64,000 nucleotides of DNA from Hyphobacterium indicum (GTDB lineage Bacteria; Pseudomonadota; Alphaproteobacteria; Caulobacterales; Maricaulaceae). Below, in pieces: positions 8,305-16,993 of the stretch; position 1 is the stretch's first letter, and the number at the start of each line of letters is the position of its first letter. The translations under genes and the position numbers were made by a program. The notes beneath the pieces are model-generated. The model did no database searches, was not told the origin of the DNA, and saw only the letters and a list, made by a program, of their open reading frames with translations. The stretch is taken from NCBI RefSeq assembly GCF_003129605.1, contig NZ_QBDX01000002.1, positions 409,501 through 473,500 on the forward strand, in the 5' to 3' direction.

Positions 8305-9449
8305 TTCAAAACATCCTTGGCGATGATGACGCGCATGATTTCATTGGTGCCTTCGAGGATCTGGTGGACCCGCAGATCGCGCAAAATCCGCTCGATCGGA
8401 TAATCCTTCAGATAGCCATAGCCGCCATGCAGTTGCAGTGCCTGATTGACGATGTCGAAGCAGGCATCGGTCACAAACCTTTTGGCCATGGCGCAGAGTT
8501 TCGGCGTGGACGGATCTTTCGCATCGATCGCTGCAGCCGCGCGGTAGAGCATCAGACGCGAAGCTTCGAGATCGGTCGACATGTCGGCGAGTTTGAACTG
8601 GGTGACCTGGAAGCCGGAGATCGGCTTGCCGAACTGTTTGCGGGATTGAACGTAATCAGCCGCCACATCCAGCGCCTCCGCCGCCCCGCCCAGTGAACAG
8701 GCGCCGATATTCACACGGCCGCCATTCAGGCCATTCATAGCGATCTTGAAGCCTATGCCCTCCTCGCCCAGCCGGTTGGCGGCCGGAATGCGGCAATCCT
8801 CGAAATTCACCACGGCAGTCGGCTGGGAATTCCAGCCCAGCTTCTTCTCATTCGCCCCGAAGGACAGGCCCGGCGTGCCTTTCTCGACCACGAATGTGGA
8901 AATGCCGGAAGGCCCCTCGCCGCCCGTGCGCGCCATCACGACATAGATATCGGATCGCCCGCCACCGGAGATGAAGGCTTTCGAGCCATTCAGCACATAA
9001 TCATCGCCATCCCTGACCGCCTTGGTGCGCAGCGAGGCCGCATCGGATCCGGCTCCCGGCTCGGTCAGGCAATAGGAGGCGAAATGCTCCATCGACATCA
9101 GCGGCGGAAGGAATTTCGCCCGCTGGCGGTCATCGCCCCAGCTGTCGATCATCCAGGCGCACATATTGTGGATGGAGATGTAAGCGGCCGTTGAAACACA
9201 CCCACGCGATAATTGTTCGAAGATCAGGCAGGCATCGAGCCGTGTCATTCCCGATCCGCCGAACTCGTCGCCCGTATAAATGCCGGCAAAGCCCATTTCG
9301 GCGGCTTCACGCAGAACATCTTCGGGGAAATGCTTGTTTTCATCCCACTCCGCCGCGAACGGCTTCAGGCGGTCATCGGCGAATTTGCGCGCAGCGTCCT
9401 GTATCAGGCTCTGGTCTTCATTGAGCTCGAAGTGCAAATCAGGCTCCAT
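8301..9449 (-). CDS. Acyl-CoA dehydrogenase, probable isobutyryl-CoA dehydrogenase
   Basis: FAD enzyme of 382 residues. Family signatures are the [18 protein letters not shown] segment, the flavin-binding [13 protein letters not shown], and the C-terminal [19 protein letters not shown] and [12 protein letters not shown] region. Substrate specificity is inferred from context: it is first in an operon with the 3-hydroxyisobutyryl-CoA hydrolase and 3-hydroxyisobutyrate dehydrogenase, so isobutyryl-CoA (valine pathway) is the likely substrate. The start at 9449 is 72 nt from divergent hemB. Confidence 0.9.
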   Translation of the reverse strand: MEPDLHFELNEDQSLIQDAARKFADDRLKPFAAEWDENKHFPEDVLREAAEMGFAGIYTGDEFGGSGMTRLDACLIFEQLSRGCVSTAAYISIHNMCAWMIDSWGDDRQRAKFLPPLMSMEHFASYCLTEPGAGSDAASLRTKAVRDGDDYVLNGSKAFISGGGRSDIYVVMARTGGEGPSGISTFVVEKGTPGLSFGANEKKLGWNSQPTAVVNFEDCRIPAANRLGEEGIGFKIAMNGLNGGRVNIGACSLGGAAEALDVAADYVQSRKQFGKPISGFQVTQFKLADMSTDLEASRLMLYRAAAAIDAKDPSTPKLCAMAKRFVTDACFDIVNQALQLHGGYGYLKDYPIERILRDLRVHQILEGTNEIMRVIIAKDVLK

Positions 9450-9521
9450 CCGGGTTTTGAAAAAGGCCGCGAAGGCCTAACGTGGACCATGCGATTGGGC
9501 AAGCTGCGAGGGTAGATCACG

Positions 9522-10505
9522 ATGAGCACATTTCCAGCAACACGCTTGCGCCGTTTGCGGCAGGCCGACTGGTCACGCCGCCTGGTGCAGGAAAATGTGC
9601 TGACCGTGAATGATCTGATCTGGGCGGTTGTGGTCTCGGACACCGCTGATCCGACAGAGCCCGTGGCGGCTATGCCCGGCGTCGAGCGTCTGGGTCTGAA
9701 GGCCCTGGCCGATGCGGCAAGGCGCGCGGAACAATTGGGCATTCCAGCGATGGCGATTTTCCCGCATATCGACCCGGAGAAGAAAGACGCGGACGGCTCC
9801 GAAGCACTCAATCCTGACGGCCTGGTGCCGAAGGCCATAAAGACCATCAAGGACGCGGCCCCGAATGTCGGTGTCATCTGCGATGTCGCGCTCGATCCCT
9901 TCACAATCCATGGCCATGACGGCGTCATGAAAGACGGCATCATCCTGAATGATGAAACCGTGAACCGCCTGACCCGGCAGGCCCTCATTCAGGCGCAGGC
10001 GGGCTGTGATGTGATCGCCCCGTCCGACATGATGGATGGCCGTATCGGGGCGACCCGCGAAGCGCTGGAAATGGAAGGGTTCACCGACACGATGATCCTC
10101 TCCTATGCTGCCAAATACGCGTCGGGTTTCTACGGCCCCTATCGTGAAGCCATCGGCTCCGGTGCGGTCCTGCAGGGCGACAAGAAGACCTACCAGATGG
10201 ACCCCGCCAATACCGAGGAGGCCTTGCGTGAAGTCGCCATGGATCTCGAGGAAGGCGCCGACATGGTGATGGTCAAGCCCGGCCTGCCCTATCTCGATAT
10301 TGTGCGCCGGATCTCGGAGGCTTTTGGCGTGCCGACCTTCGCCTTCCAGGTCTCCGGCGAATACGCCATGATCCAGGCTGCAGCCGCCAATGGCTGGATT
10401 GATGGCGACCGCGTGATGATGGAAAGTCTGACGGCCTTTAAGCGCGCCGGTGCGGCGGGGATTATCACTTACTTCGCGCCAAAGGCGGCGGAGATTCTGA
10501 CCTAA
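9522..10505 (+). CDS. hemB: Delta-aminolevulinic acid dehydratase (porphobilinogen synthase)
   Basis: Condenses two ALA molecules to porphobilinogen, the step after hemA. 327 residues. The Schiff-base lysines are K198 (AAKYASGFYGPYR) and K252 (MVKPGLPYLDI). The metal site reads CDVALDPFTIHGHDG at 120-134, the aspartate-rich version without the zinc cysteine triad, so it belongs to the magnesium-dependent group also found in Pseudomonas and Rhodobacter. Divergent from the valine operon. Its stop codon overlaps the convergent TRIC-family gene by 4 nt. Confidence 0.97.
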   Translation: MSTFPATRLRRLRQADWSRRLVQENVLTVNDLIWAVVVSDTADPTEPVAAMPGVERLGLKALADAARRAEQLGIPAMAIFPHIDPEKKDADGSEALNPDGLVPKAIKTIKDAAPNVGVICDVALDPFTIHGHDGVMKDGIILNDETVNRLTRQALIQAQAGCDVIAPSDMMDGRIGATREALEMEGFTDTMILSYAAKYASGFYGPYREAIGSGAVLQGDKKTYQMDPANTEEALREVAMDLEEGADMVMVKPGLPYLDIVRRISEAFGVPTFAFQVSGEYAMIQAAAANGWIDGDRVMMESLTAFKRAGAAGIITYFAPKAAEILT

Positions 10506-11131
10506 CCCACCTTGCCGATCGGCGGCAGGGTCCAGTTGAACTGGATGGCGCAGCCGCGGATGACAAAGGCCAGCAGCGCCGCACCTACTGCAGCGGTTCC
10601 GGCCCCGATACCGAGCGTAATGGCCAGCACATAGGCACCCGCCCCCGCCAGCGCCGCCAAAGCGTAGATCTCTGCGCGCAGGACCAGTGGCACATCATTA
10701 ACGATGATGTCCCGGATCAATCCGCCAAAGGCCGCACTCATCACCCCGGTCAGCAGGGCAATCGACCAGTGCGCTCCCGCGGCGAGCCCGGCCTTTGCAC
10801 CGAGCACGCAAAACACCGACATGCCGATGGCATCCGCCCAGGCCAGAGCCGCCCGGCGTGTGGCCAGGGATTGAGCCCAGGGGGAGGTGTAATACCCGAT
10901 CAACGCCCCGATCAGCGCCAGCCAGAGGTAATCCGGCGCATCCACCCAATAGACCGGCAATTCCCCCAGCAGGACATCGCGGAGCGTGCCGCCCCCCATA
11001 CCCGTGACCGCGCCGAGAATAGCCGCGCCAAAGGGATCAAGCTCCTTGCGCGCCGCCAGCATCCCCCCGGAAAAGGCGAACACAGTGACGCCGCTATAGT
11101 CCAGAAAAAGAAAGAGTAAATCGACGGTCAA
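10502..11131 (-). CDS. TRIC/UPF0126 family cation channel membrane protein
   Basis: Integral membrane protein of about 209 residues with seven hydrophobic segments arranged as an internal duplication. The repeated motifs are GAVTGMGGGTLRDVLLG in the first half and GLIRDIIVNDVPLVLRAEIYA in the second, as in YicG/YadS and bacterial TRIC channels, which conduct potassium and possibly other cations. The start is an uncertain TTG (11131) with a weak ribosome site. The physiological role is not known from context. Confidence 0.87.
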   Translation of the reverse strand: MTVDLLFLFLDYSGVTVFAFSGGMLAARKELDPFGAAILGAVTGMGGGTLRDVLLGELPVYWVDAPDYLWLALIGALIGYYTSPWAQSLATRRAALAWADAIGMSVFCVLGAKAGLAAGAHWSIALLTGVMSAAFGGLIRDIIVNDVPLVLRAEIYALAALAGAGAYVLAITLGIGAGTAAVGAALLAFVIRGCAIQFNWTLPPIGKVG

Positions 11132-11182
11132 AGCTGCCAGCCTTTCGAATTATCCAAATATACGGAATCGGTCATTTCGTTT

Positions 11183-11247
11183 TTGGGCTTGCCCAATCAG
11201 TCGATTCACCAACTAATCTCGCCTTGCAGCAGGTGACGATTGCGTCA
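11183..11247. promoter_or_regulatory. Two inverted repeats in a divergent promoter region
   Basis: TTGGGC-TT-GCCCAA (11183-11196) and TGACG-ATTG-CGTCA (11234-11247) lie between the divergent TRIC-family gene and the 107-residue membrane protein gene. The second is 29 nt before the latter's start. Both could be operators. No known consensus is recognised. Confidence 0.35.
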
Positions 11248-11276
11248 TCTGACAAGCAAAACAAAGGGGGAGACTC

Positions 11277-11600
11277 ATGTCACTCGACAAAATCATCTGG
11301 GCAGTCGCGTTTCTGGCAGCCATCGTGTTTGCGTTCGTAACCTTTGAGTATGGCGCACTTATCCTTGCGCTATTGGGGCTCGCAAGCGGTTTCTTCGTCA
11401 AGGGCGATCACCGCAAGGCCCTGATACTGGCCGCCATCTTCCTGATTGCGGGCGGCTCCACTGCATTGGGCTCCATCCCGGCGGTCGGCGAGTATCTGAA
11501 CGCCATCTTCGCCAATTATGGCGCCGTTCTGGGCGCAGCCTCGCTGATGGTCATCGTCATGGCCACGGTCGAGCGCCTTATACCGGGCGCCAGCGAATAA
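11277..11600 (+). CDS. Small four-helix membrane protein of unknown function
   Basis: A 107-residue protein with about four hydrophobic segments (roughly 5-22, 25-42, 49-67 and 80-99) and a short charged loop FVKGDHRKA between the second and third. I do not recognise a family. A strong AAAGGGGGAG Shine-Dalgarno sequence precedes ATG 11277, and a clear terminator follows the stop, so this is a self-contained single-gene unit. Codon use is like the neighbours, which argues for a real gene. Confidence 0.75.
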   Translation: MSLDKIIWAVAFLAAIVFAFVTFEYGALILALLGLASGFFVKGDHRKALILAAIFLIAGGSTALGSIPAVGEYLNAIFANYGAVLGAASLMVIVMATVERLIPGASE

Positions 11601-11621
11601 CGACGCCGGCAACGCCTGAGC

Positions 11622-11654
11622 AAACCCCGTCCGCGCACTGCGGGCGGGGTTTTT
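11622..11654. terminator. Bidirectional rho-independent terminator
   Basis: AAACCCCGTCCGC pairs with GCGGGCGGGGTTT (13 bp, one G.U) around a GCACT loop and is followed by TTC. With the leading AAA run on the other strand it can end both the 107-residue gene (+) and the DUF389 gene (-), whose stop lies at 11654-11656. Confidence 0.85.
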
Positions 11655-12676
11655 CATGACCCGTCTATCGCTGATGCCAGCGCCGCATCATGGACCGTCA
11701 CCTGCCAGGCCGCGACGGTCAGAATAATGATCAGCAGGGCCCACACCGCATAGTTCACGAGGACCGAGCGCTTGGCCGACTTGCGTTCCAGCCAGGTCCG
11801 GGGCCGGACGCCCTTGACCCGGTATGTGAAAAGCGCGGCCAGATTGACGCTCACCACATTGATCGACAGCAAGAGACCGGCCCGCGCCGCCATCATCCAT
11901 TCGCCATCCCCGGCATAGAGCCCCATCGCAGCGGAAGGCGGCAGCAAGGCCACCGCCACCATGACCCCGACCAGCGCGCTGGAGATTCCCGTGGAAATGG
12001 ACAGCGCCGCCGCCGCGCCGGAAACAAGCGCCAGAGCAGTCGTATCCACGCCGACAATCGTCCGGGAGACCAGCTCGCCGCTCAGCGAATTGACCGGCAG
12101 GGCCATGCCGAGCGCAAAGCTGACCGCCAGGCCGAGCGCCAGCCCCGCAACCGCGGTCCGCGCCGACTTCGCCATCAGGTCCAGATCGCCCAGCGCAGAC
12201 GCAAAGGAAAATGCCAGAATCGGCCCCAGCAGCGGCGCAATCACCATTGCCCCGATCACCGCGGCAACATTATTGGCATTGAGGCCAAGCGCCGCCACAA
12301 CCGCGGACAAGGCCGTCAGAACCAGAAAGTCACGATTCAGTTTGGCGCCGGCGGCAATGTCTTCGAACAACTCTTCACGCAGGGCCAGCGTCCGCCGCTT
12401 CCGGCTGGTCTCGGCGTCTTCCTCCGCCTCGATCTTCGGCAAGGTGGCCTCGATCGGGATAACCACAAGCCGCCAGTCATCCGTGTCGGCCAGCAAGCCC
12501 TGGATTGCGTCAATCGCTTCCTGCCCCTCGCCCGTCTTGAAGTAGAGACGCAAGACGCGGCGGCCCCGATCATCTGCCGGTTCCAGCCGGTGATCGACCG
12601 GATTGGCCCGCAGGCAGGATTTCAGCAGTGGCTGGGTATCAACCGTTTCGGGAAAGGAGAGCTCGATCAGACGCAT
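11654..12676 (-). CDS. DUF389/TIGR00341 family membrane protein
   Basis: A 340-residue protein with a soluble N-terminal domain (about 1-125, beginning MRLIELSFPE, with the GQEAIDAIQGLL segment) and a C-terminal block of about six or seven membrane helices. The hydrophobic half carries the family-type segments AAVIGAMVIAPLLGPILAFSFA and TGISSALVGVMVAVALLPPSA (quoted in part). Function of the family is unknown. It directly abuts the upstream dehydrogenase gene (stop TAG at 12677), suggesting cotranscription with it. Confidence 0.88.
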   Translation of the reverse strand: MRLIELSFPETVDTQPLLKSCLRANPVDHRLEPADDRGRRVLRLYFKTGEGQEAIDAIQGLLADTDDWRLVVIPIEATLPKIEAEEDAETSRKRRTLALREELFEDIAAGAKLNRDFLVLTALSAVVAALGLNANNVAAVIGAMVIAPLLGPILAFSFASALGDLDLMAKSARTAVAGLALGLAVSFALGMALPVNSLSGELVSRTIVGVDTTALALVSGAAAALSISTGISSALVGVMVAVALLPPSAAMGLYAGDGEWMMAARAGLLLSINVVSVNLAALFTYRVKGVRPRTWLERKSAKRSVLVNYAVWALLIIILTVAAWQVTVHDAALASAIDGS

Positions 12677-13546
12677 CTAGCGTTTATCGGCGTTTTTCAA
12701 TCGCGCGATCAAGCTGGAAGTATCCCACCGTCCACCACCCATCGCCTGGATTTCGGCGTAGAACTGGTCGACTAGCGCCGCAACCGGCAAGCGCGCGCCA
12801 TTATTGCGCGCCTCGTCGAGCGCAATGCGAAGATCCTTGCGCATCCAGTCGGCCGCAAAACCATGCTCGAATTCACCCGCCACCATGGTCTGCCAGCGGT
12901 TTTCCATCTGCCAGGATTGCGCTGCGCCCTTGGAAATCGCGCCGATGACTTTCTCCGCATCAAGCCCGGCCTGTTCGGCGAAGTGCAGTCCTTCGGACAG
13001 CCCCTGTACCACACCGGCAATGCAGATCTGGTTGACCATCTTGGCAAGCTGGCCGGATCCGGCCGCGCCAATCAATGTGACCGCCTTGGCATAACTTGCC
13101 ATCACCGGTTCGGCATAGGCGAAAACATCCGGGTCACCGCCGCACATGATCGCCAGCTGCCCCTTCTCTGCCCCGGCCTGACCGCCCGAAACCGGCGCAT
13201 CGACAAAACCGATATCCCGCGCCTTGCATTCCTGATGCAGCGCCCGCGCCAATTCCGCAGAGGCTGTTGTGTGATCGACCAGGACCGAGCCCCGCTTCAT
13301 CACCGGGACAATCCTTTCCGCAACTGCGCGCACATCCGGATCATCGCCCAGGCAGAGAAAGACAAAATCAGCTTCAGCGGCGGCATCTTCCGGTGTGACA
13401 GCGACCTTTCCCGTGTGGAATTTGGCCCACTTCCGGGCCTTGTCTGCTGTCCGGTTCCAGACCGTGACCTGATGGCCCTTGCCGGCCAGATGACCGGCCA
13501 TCGGGTAGCCCATCACCCCAAGCCCCAGAAATGCGCAATGAACCAT
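12677..13546 (-). CDS. 3-hydroxyisobutyrate dehydrogenase-family NAD(P) oxidoreductase
   Basis: A beta-hydroxyacid dehydrogenase paralogue of 289 residues. Features are the Rossmann motif FLGLGVMGYPMAGHLAGKGH, DAPVSGGQAGAEKGQLAIM near residue 117, GSGQLAKMVNQICIAG with the catalytic lysine, and ADWMRKDLRIALDEA near the end. It resembles the group that reduces succinic semialdehyde or glyoxylate or oxidises related hydroxy acids. The substrate cannot be named. It differs from mmsB at 6.3-7.2 kb in sequence and context. The flavin reductase gene lies 9 nt upstream. Confidence 0.88.
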   Translation of the reverse strand: MVHCAFLGLGVMGYPMAGHLAGKGHQVTVWNRTADKARKWAKFHTGKVAVTPEDAAAEADFVFLCLGDDPDVRAVAERIVPVMKRGSVLVDHTTASAELARALHQECKARDIGFVDAPVSGGQAGAEKGQLAIMCGGDPDVFAYAEPVMASYAKAVTLIGAAGSGQLAKMVNQICIAGVVQGLSEGLHFAEQAGLDAEKVIGAISKGAAQSWQMENRWQTMVAGEFEHGFAADWMRKDLRIALDEARNNGARLPVAALVDQFYAEIQAMGGGRWDTSSLIARLKNADKR

Positions 13547-13555
13547 GCCGTTCCC

Positions 13556-14020
13556 CTAATCGAGCTGGCCGTACCGGCTGCGGTGAAAGGTCAGCGCCCC
13601 GGCGTCTTCCTTCACTGAAATTCCCATGACCTCGCCGAGGATGATGTCATGGTCACCGCCGGGATAAACGGCATGCTGACGGCAGGCAAGGACGGCGCCT
13701 GCCCCGTCAATCACCGGAAAGCCATGTCTGTTTTCAGACCATTGCCCGTCCGGAAGGCCGTCATTTTCGGCGCAGAACCGGGCGATATCCGCCTGCGCTT
13801 TGCCGAGAAAACAGATCGCATAACTTTTCGCGGCAAGAAAAATATCCGCGCGGTCTGCCGACTTTGCAATCGACCACAGGACCAGAGGCGGCTTCAGCGA
13901 AACGGAGGCAAACGAATTCGCCGTAATACCGTACGCCTTGCCGTCATGATACGCGGTCACGACCGTCACACCGGTGGGATAGCGCGACATGGCCTCGCGA
14001 AATGACTGTGATGGCGACAA
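13556..14020 (-). CDS. Flavin reductase family protein
   Basis: A 154-residue FMN-binding split-barrel protein. Motifs are MSRYPTGVTVVTAYHDGK near the start, GITANSFASVSLKPPLVLWSI, and GGDHDIILGEV toward the end, the HpaC/RutF-like pattern of NAD(P)H:flavin reductases that feed monooxygenases. The start is TTG 14020 with GGAG 8 nt upstream. No partner oxygenase is adjacent. It is probably cotranscribed with the downstream dehydrogenase and is divergent from motB. Confidence 0.87.
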   Translation of the reverse strand: MSPSQSFREAMSRYPTGVTVVTAYHDGKAYGITANSFASVSLKPPLVLWSIAKSADRADIFLAAKSYAICFLGKAQADIARFCAENDGLPDGQWSENRHGFPVIDGAGAVLACRQHAVYPGGDHDIILGEVMGISVKEDAGALTFHRSRYGQLD

Positions 14021-14110
14021 TTTACAATCTCCGAATCGCTTCGAAACCGGACTTTAACCGTGTTGGGACATACTCCGCCTTCAAAGAAGAACAAACAGGG
14101 TGGTGTTGTG

Positions 14111-15016
14111 ATGGCTTCGGATCAACCGATCATCATCAAGAAAATCAAGAAGGGCGGCGGCCATGGTCACCATGGCGGCGCCTGGAAAGTGGCCTATGCC
14201 GACTTCGTGACCGCGATGATGGCTTTCTTTTTGCTGATGTGGCTGATCAATACCACAACACCCGAACAGCGTCAGGGAATTGCAGATTATTTTGCGCCCG
14301 CAAGTGTCGCCCCGACCAATTCCGGCGGCGGCGGCATTCTGGCGGGCACCGCCCTTGGCGAAGATGGCGGCGGGGCCCGGGGCACCTCATCGACCATTGA
14401 ACGCCTGTCCCCGGACGCAGTTCAGGATGACCCCGAAACGCCTGATGAAACCCGCGAGCAGACCACGCAATCCGTCAGCGCGGATGCCATGGCGGCGGCC
14501 CGCGAACGCCGGGAACGAGCCGAGTTTGCTTCGGCCGAAATGTCTCTGCGGCAGTCCCTGCAGGAAATGCCGGAACTGGCCGAGCTGACGCGCCAGCTGA
14601 TCATCGAGGAAACACCGGAAGGTCTGCGCATTCAGCTGGTCGATGAGGAAGGCCGCCCGATGTTCAATCCGGGCTCTGTGGAGCCCAATGACCGCGCTGT
14701 CATTCTCCTGCGGGCCGTGGCCGAAATTGCCCAGCAATTGCCAAATCGTGTGGCGATTTCCGGCCATACTGATTCGGCGCCGGCCCCTGGCGATGCCTAT
14801 TCCAACTGGGATCTGTCAGCCGACCGCGCCAACGCCGCGCGCGCCATTCTCCAGCAAGGCGGGCTGAATGACGACCGGATTGCGGAAGTGACCGGGCGCG
14901 CCGGCTCCGAACCGCTCTATCCCGACGATCCCTACATGCCGGGAAATCGCCGCATCTCGATCCTTTTGCTGCGCGAAGCCCCGGTGATTGCCCCCGGGCA
15001 CGGCCTCAACAGGTAA
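14111..15016 (+). CDS. motB: Flagellar stator protein MotB
   Basis: Stator subunit that anchors the flagellar motor to peptidoglycan and forms the proton channel with MotA. The start ATG 14111 has GGTGG 6 nt upstream; the product is 301 residues. After a basic, histidine/glycine-rich N-terminus comes the single membrane helix AYADFVTAMMAFFLLMWL with the proton-carrying D31. A low-complexity linker follows. The OmpA-like domain spans about 190-300 (ISGHTDSAPAPGDAYSNWDLS and NRRISILLL). motA is not adjacent, as is also true in Caulobacter. Confidence 0.96.
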   Translation: MASDQPIIIKKIKKGGGHGHHGGAWKVAYADFVTAMMAFFLLMWLINTTTPEQRQGIADYFAPASVAPTNSGGGGILAGTALGEDGGGARGTSSTIERLSPDAVQDDPETPDETREQTTQSVSADAMAAARERRERAEFASAEMSLRQSLQEMPELAELTRQLIIEETPEGLRIQLVDEEGRPMFNPGSVEPNDRAVILLRAVAEIAQQLPNRVAISGHTDSAPAPGDAYSNWDLSADRANAARAILQQGGLNDDRIAEVTGRAGSEPLYPDDPYMPGNRRISILLLREAPVIAPGHGLNR

Positions 15017-15042
15017 TCCACAGTTCACAGCAAAAAGGGCTC

Positions 15043-15117
15043 GCCTCACGCCGTCCCACTCATGCTAGTCTTTCCGGCCCGCCATGAATTGCGGGCGCAG
15101 GACACAGGGCGTGAGGC
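15043..15117 (+). promoter_or_regulatory. Leader with nested helices covering the Shine-Dalgarno of the SLC13 gene
   Basis: GCCTCACGCC (15043-15052) is perfectly complementary to GGCGTGAGGC (15108-15117), which contains the Shine-Dalgarno sequence and ends at the base before ATG 15118. Inside the 55-nt interval GCCCGC (15077-15082) pairs with GCGGGC (15091-15096). When formed, the outer helix would block ribosome access. It may be a cis-regulatory RNA. Alternatively the left arm may be part of a motB terminator. Confidence 0.5.
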
Positions 15118-16947
15118 ATGCTCGATATCGTCGCAGAGACATGGCAGATGTGGGCCGCCATGGCCCTCGTGGCGATTTCAATCGTCTTCTATGTCTGGGA
15201 AAAGTACGCGATTGAAATCGTCTCTGCGGCCATTGTCGCAGTGGTTCTGGTCTTTTTCCAGTTTTTCCCGATTCCGGAGGACAATCCCGGTGCCGCGGAG
15301 ATCCTGGCCGGCTTTGCCAATCCGGCGCTTCTGACCATCATGGCGTTGCTCGTTGTCGGTCAGGGCATTTTCCAGACCGGTGCCATGGATGGCCCGACAC
15401 AGCGTCTGCTGGCCTCCTACGACAAACGGCCGCTGATGACCCTGCTGTCGATTTTCGTGTTCGTCTTCGTGGTCAGCGCCTTCATCAACAACACACCGGT
15501 CGTGGTGATGTTCATTCCGATCCTTGTGGCCGTCGCGGGCCGGATGGGTGCCTCGCCCTCCAAGATCATGATCCCGCTCAGCTATGTCTGTATTCTCGCC
15601 GGCATGACGACGCTGATCGGCTCGTCGACCAATCTGCTGGTCTCTGACAGCTATTCGGCCTTCACCGGTGTGACTCTCGACTTCTTCGCACCCACTCAAT
15701 ACGGCATCGTACTGGCACTGATTGGCGTCCTCTATGTGGCCTTCATTCTCCCGCGCCTTTTGCCAGAGCGCGCGACAATGGAGCGCGAGATCGCAGGGGG
15801 CGATGGCAAGCAATTCATTGCCCAGCTCGAAGTCACACGTGAACACCCTTTGCGCGGACAATCGCCGGTCGCCGGCATGTTTCCGGACCTCCCGGATATC
15901 ACGGTGCGGATGATCCAGCGCGGCGAGCACGCCATTCTGCCGCCATTTGATGATGTCAAACTGCGTGCAGGCGATCTTCTGATTGTTGCCGCAACCCGCA
16001 AGACCCTGTCCGATCTGCTGACCTCTCGCGCCGAATATCTGCGTGGCCTCCTGCAAAGCGGGCCCGGCGGAGACGAGCCCTCACCCGGAGAGCGCCTCGG
16101 CCTGTCGGAATCGGTCATTCCACCGGGCTCGCGCCTGATCGGCCGCACGGTTGAACAGATCGGCTTTCGCCATCTGACGGGCTGTGTTGTTCTGGGCGTG
16201 CAAAGACGGTCACGCATGATCCGAAAGAAAATGGGCGAAATCCGCATCGAAGCCGGAGATGTCTTGCTTTTGTTCGGCAAGGCAGATGCCCTGCGCAACC
16301 TGCGCAATGACCGCGACCTGCTGCTGATGGCCTGGGCGACAACCGATTTGCCCGATCCGCGGCGCGCCAATTTCGCCCTCATCATCTTTGCCGGCGTGGT
16401 GGTTGCCGCCGCGACCAATCTGATGCCGATCGTCCATGCGTCGATTCTCGGTGCCGTCGGCATGATCGCCGCCGGGTGCCTGAATTCCCGGCAGGCTGCC
16501 CGTGCCATCGATATGCGCGTCTACCTGCTGGTCGGTTCGGCCTTTGCGCTGGGCACGGCCCTGCAATCCACAGGCGCTGCGAATTTCATTGCCGGAACGG
16601 TAGTGTCGACATTCGAACCCTACGGGCCGGTCGCTCTGGTCTCGGTATTGTTCATCCTGATCGCTTTGCTCACCAACGTGCTTTCAAACAATGCCACGGC
16701 CATCCTGTTCACCCCCATTGCCATCGGTGCTGCCAACCAGATGGGGCAGGATCCGGCCATTTTCGCCTTGACCGTCCTGTTTGCCGCCAACACCTCCTTT
16801 GCAACACCGATCGGGTATCAGACCAATCTTCTGGTCATGGGACCCGGGCATTACCGCTTTGCCGACTATATCAAGGCCGGGGCACCCCTTGTCATCATAC
16901 TGTGGCTGGCTTTCACTGGCATCGCGGCATTTCATTTCGGTTTCTGA
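15118..16947 (+). CDS. SLC13/DASS-family permease with two TrkA-C (RCK-C) domains
   Basis: A 609-residue inner-membrane anion transporter. Two membrane halves carry the paired family loops NNTPVVVMFIP (about 123-133) and SNNATAILFTPIAIGAA (near 522). The hydrophilic middle (about 215-405) holds two RCK-C-like domains, TVRMIQRGEHAILPPFDD and GEIRIEAGDVLLLFG. Related proteins carry sulfate or dicarboxylates; the substrate is not determinable here. A structured leader precedes it (15043-15117). Same strand as motB but probably a separate unit. Confidence 0.9.
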   Translation: MLDIVAETWQMWAAMALVAISIVFYVWEKYAIEIVSAAIVAVVLVFFQFFPIPEDNPGAAEILAGFANPALLTIMALLVVGQGIFQTGAMDGPTQRLLASYDKRPLMTLLSIFVFVFVVSAFINNTPVVVMFIPILVAVAGRMGASPSKIMIPLSYVCILAGMTTLIGSSTNLLVSDSYSAFTGVTLDFFAPTQYGIVLALIGVLYVAFILPRLLPERATMEREIAGGDGKQFIAQLEVTREHPLRGQSPVAGMFPDLPDITVRMIQRGEHAILPPFDDVKLRAGDLLIVAATRKTLSDLLTSRAEYLRGLLQSGPGGDEPSPGERLGLSESVIPPGSRLIGRTVEQIGFRHLTGCVVLGVQRRSRMIRKKMGEIRIEAGDVLLLFGKADALRNLRNDRDLLLMAWATTDLPDPRRANFALIIFAGVVVAAATNLMPIVHASILGAVGMIAAGCLNSRQAARAIDMRVYLLVGSAFALGTALQSTGAANFIAGTVVSTFEPYGPVALVSVLFILIALLTNVLSNNATAILFTPIAIGAANQMGQDPAIFALTVLFAANTSFATPIGYQTNLLVMGPGHYRFADYIKAGAPLVIILWLAFTGIAAFHFGF

Positions 16948-16993
16948 ACGTGCAGTCTGAGTTGATGAGAAAAGCAAGGATTCGAGCCCTTCC

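Noticed and set aside
11690-12775. 361-codon plus-strand frame
   Set aside because: Antisense to the DUF389 gene, with extreme Arg/Gln/His content. The minus-strand frame has proper membrane helices.
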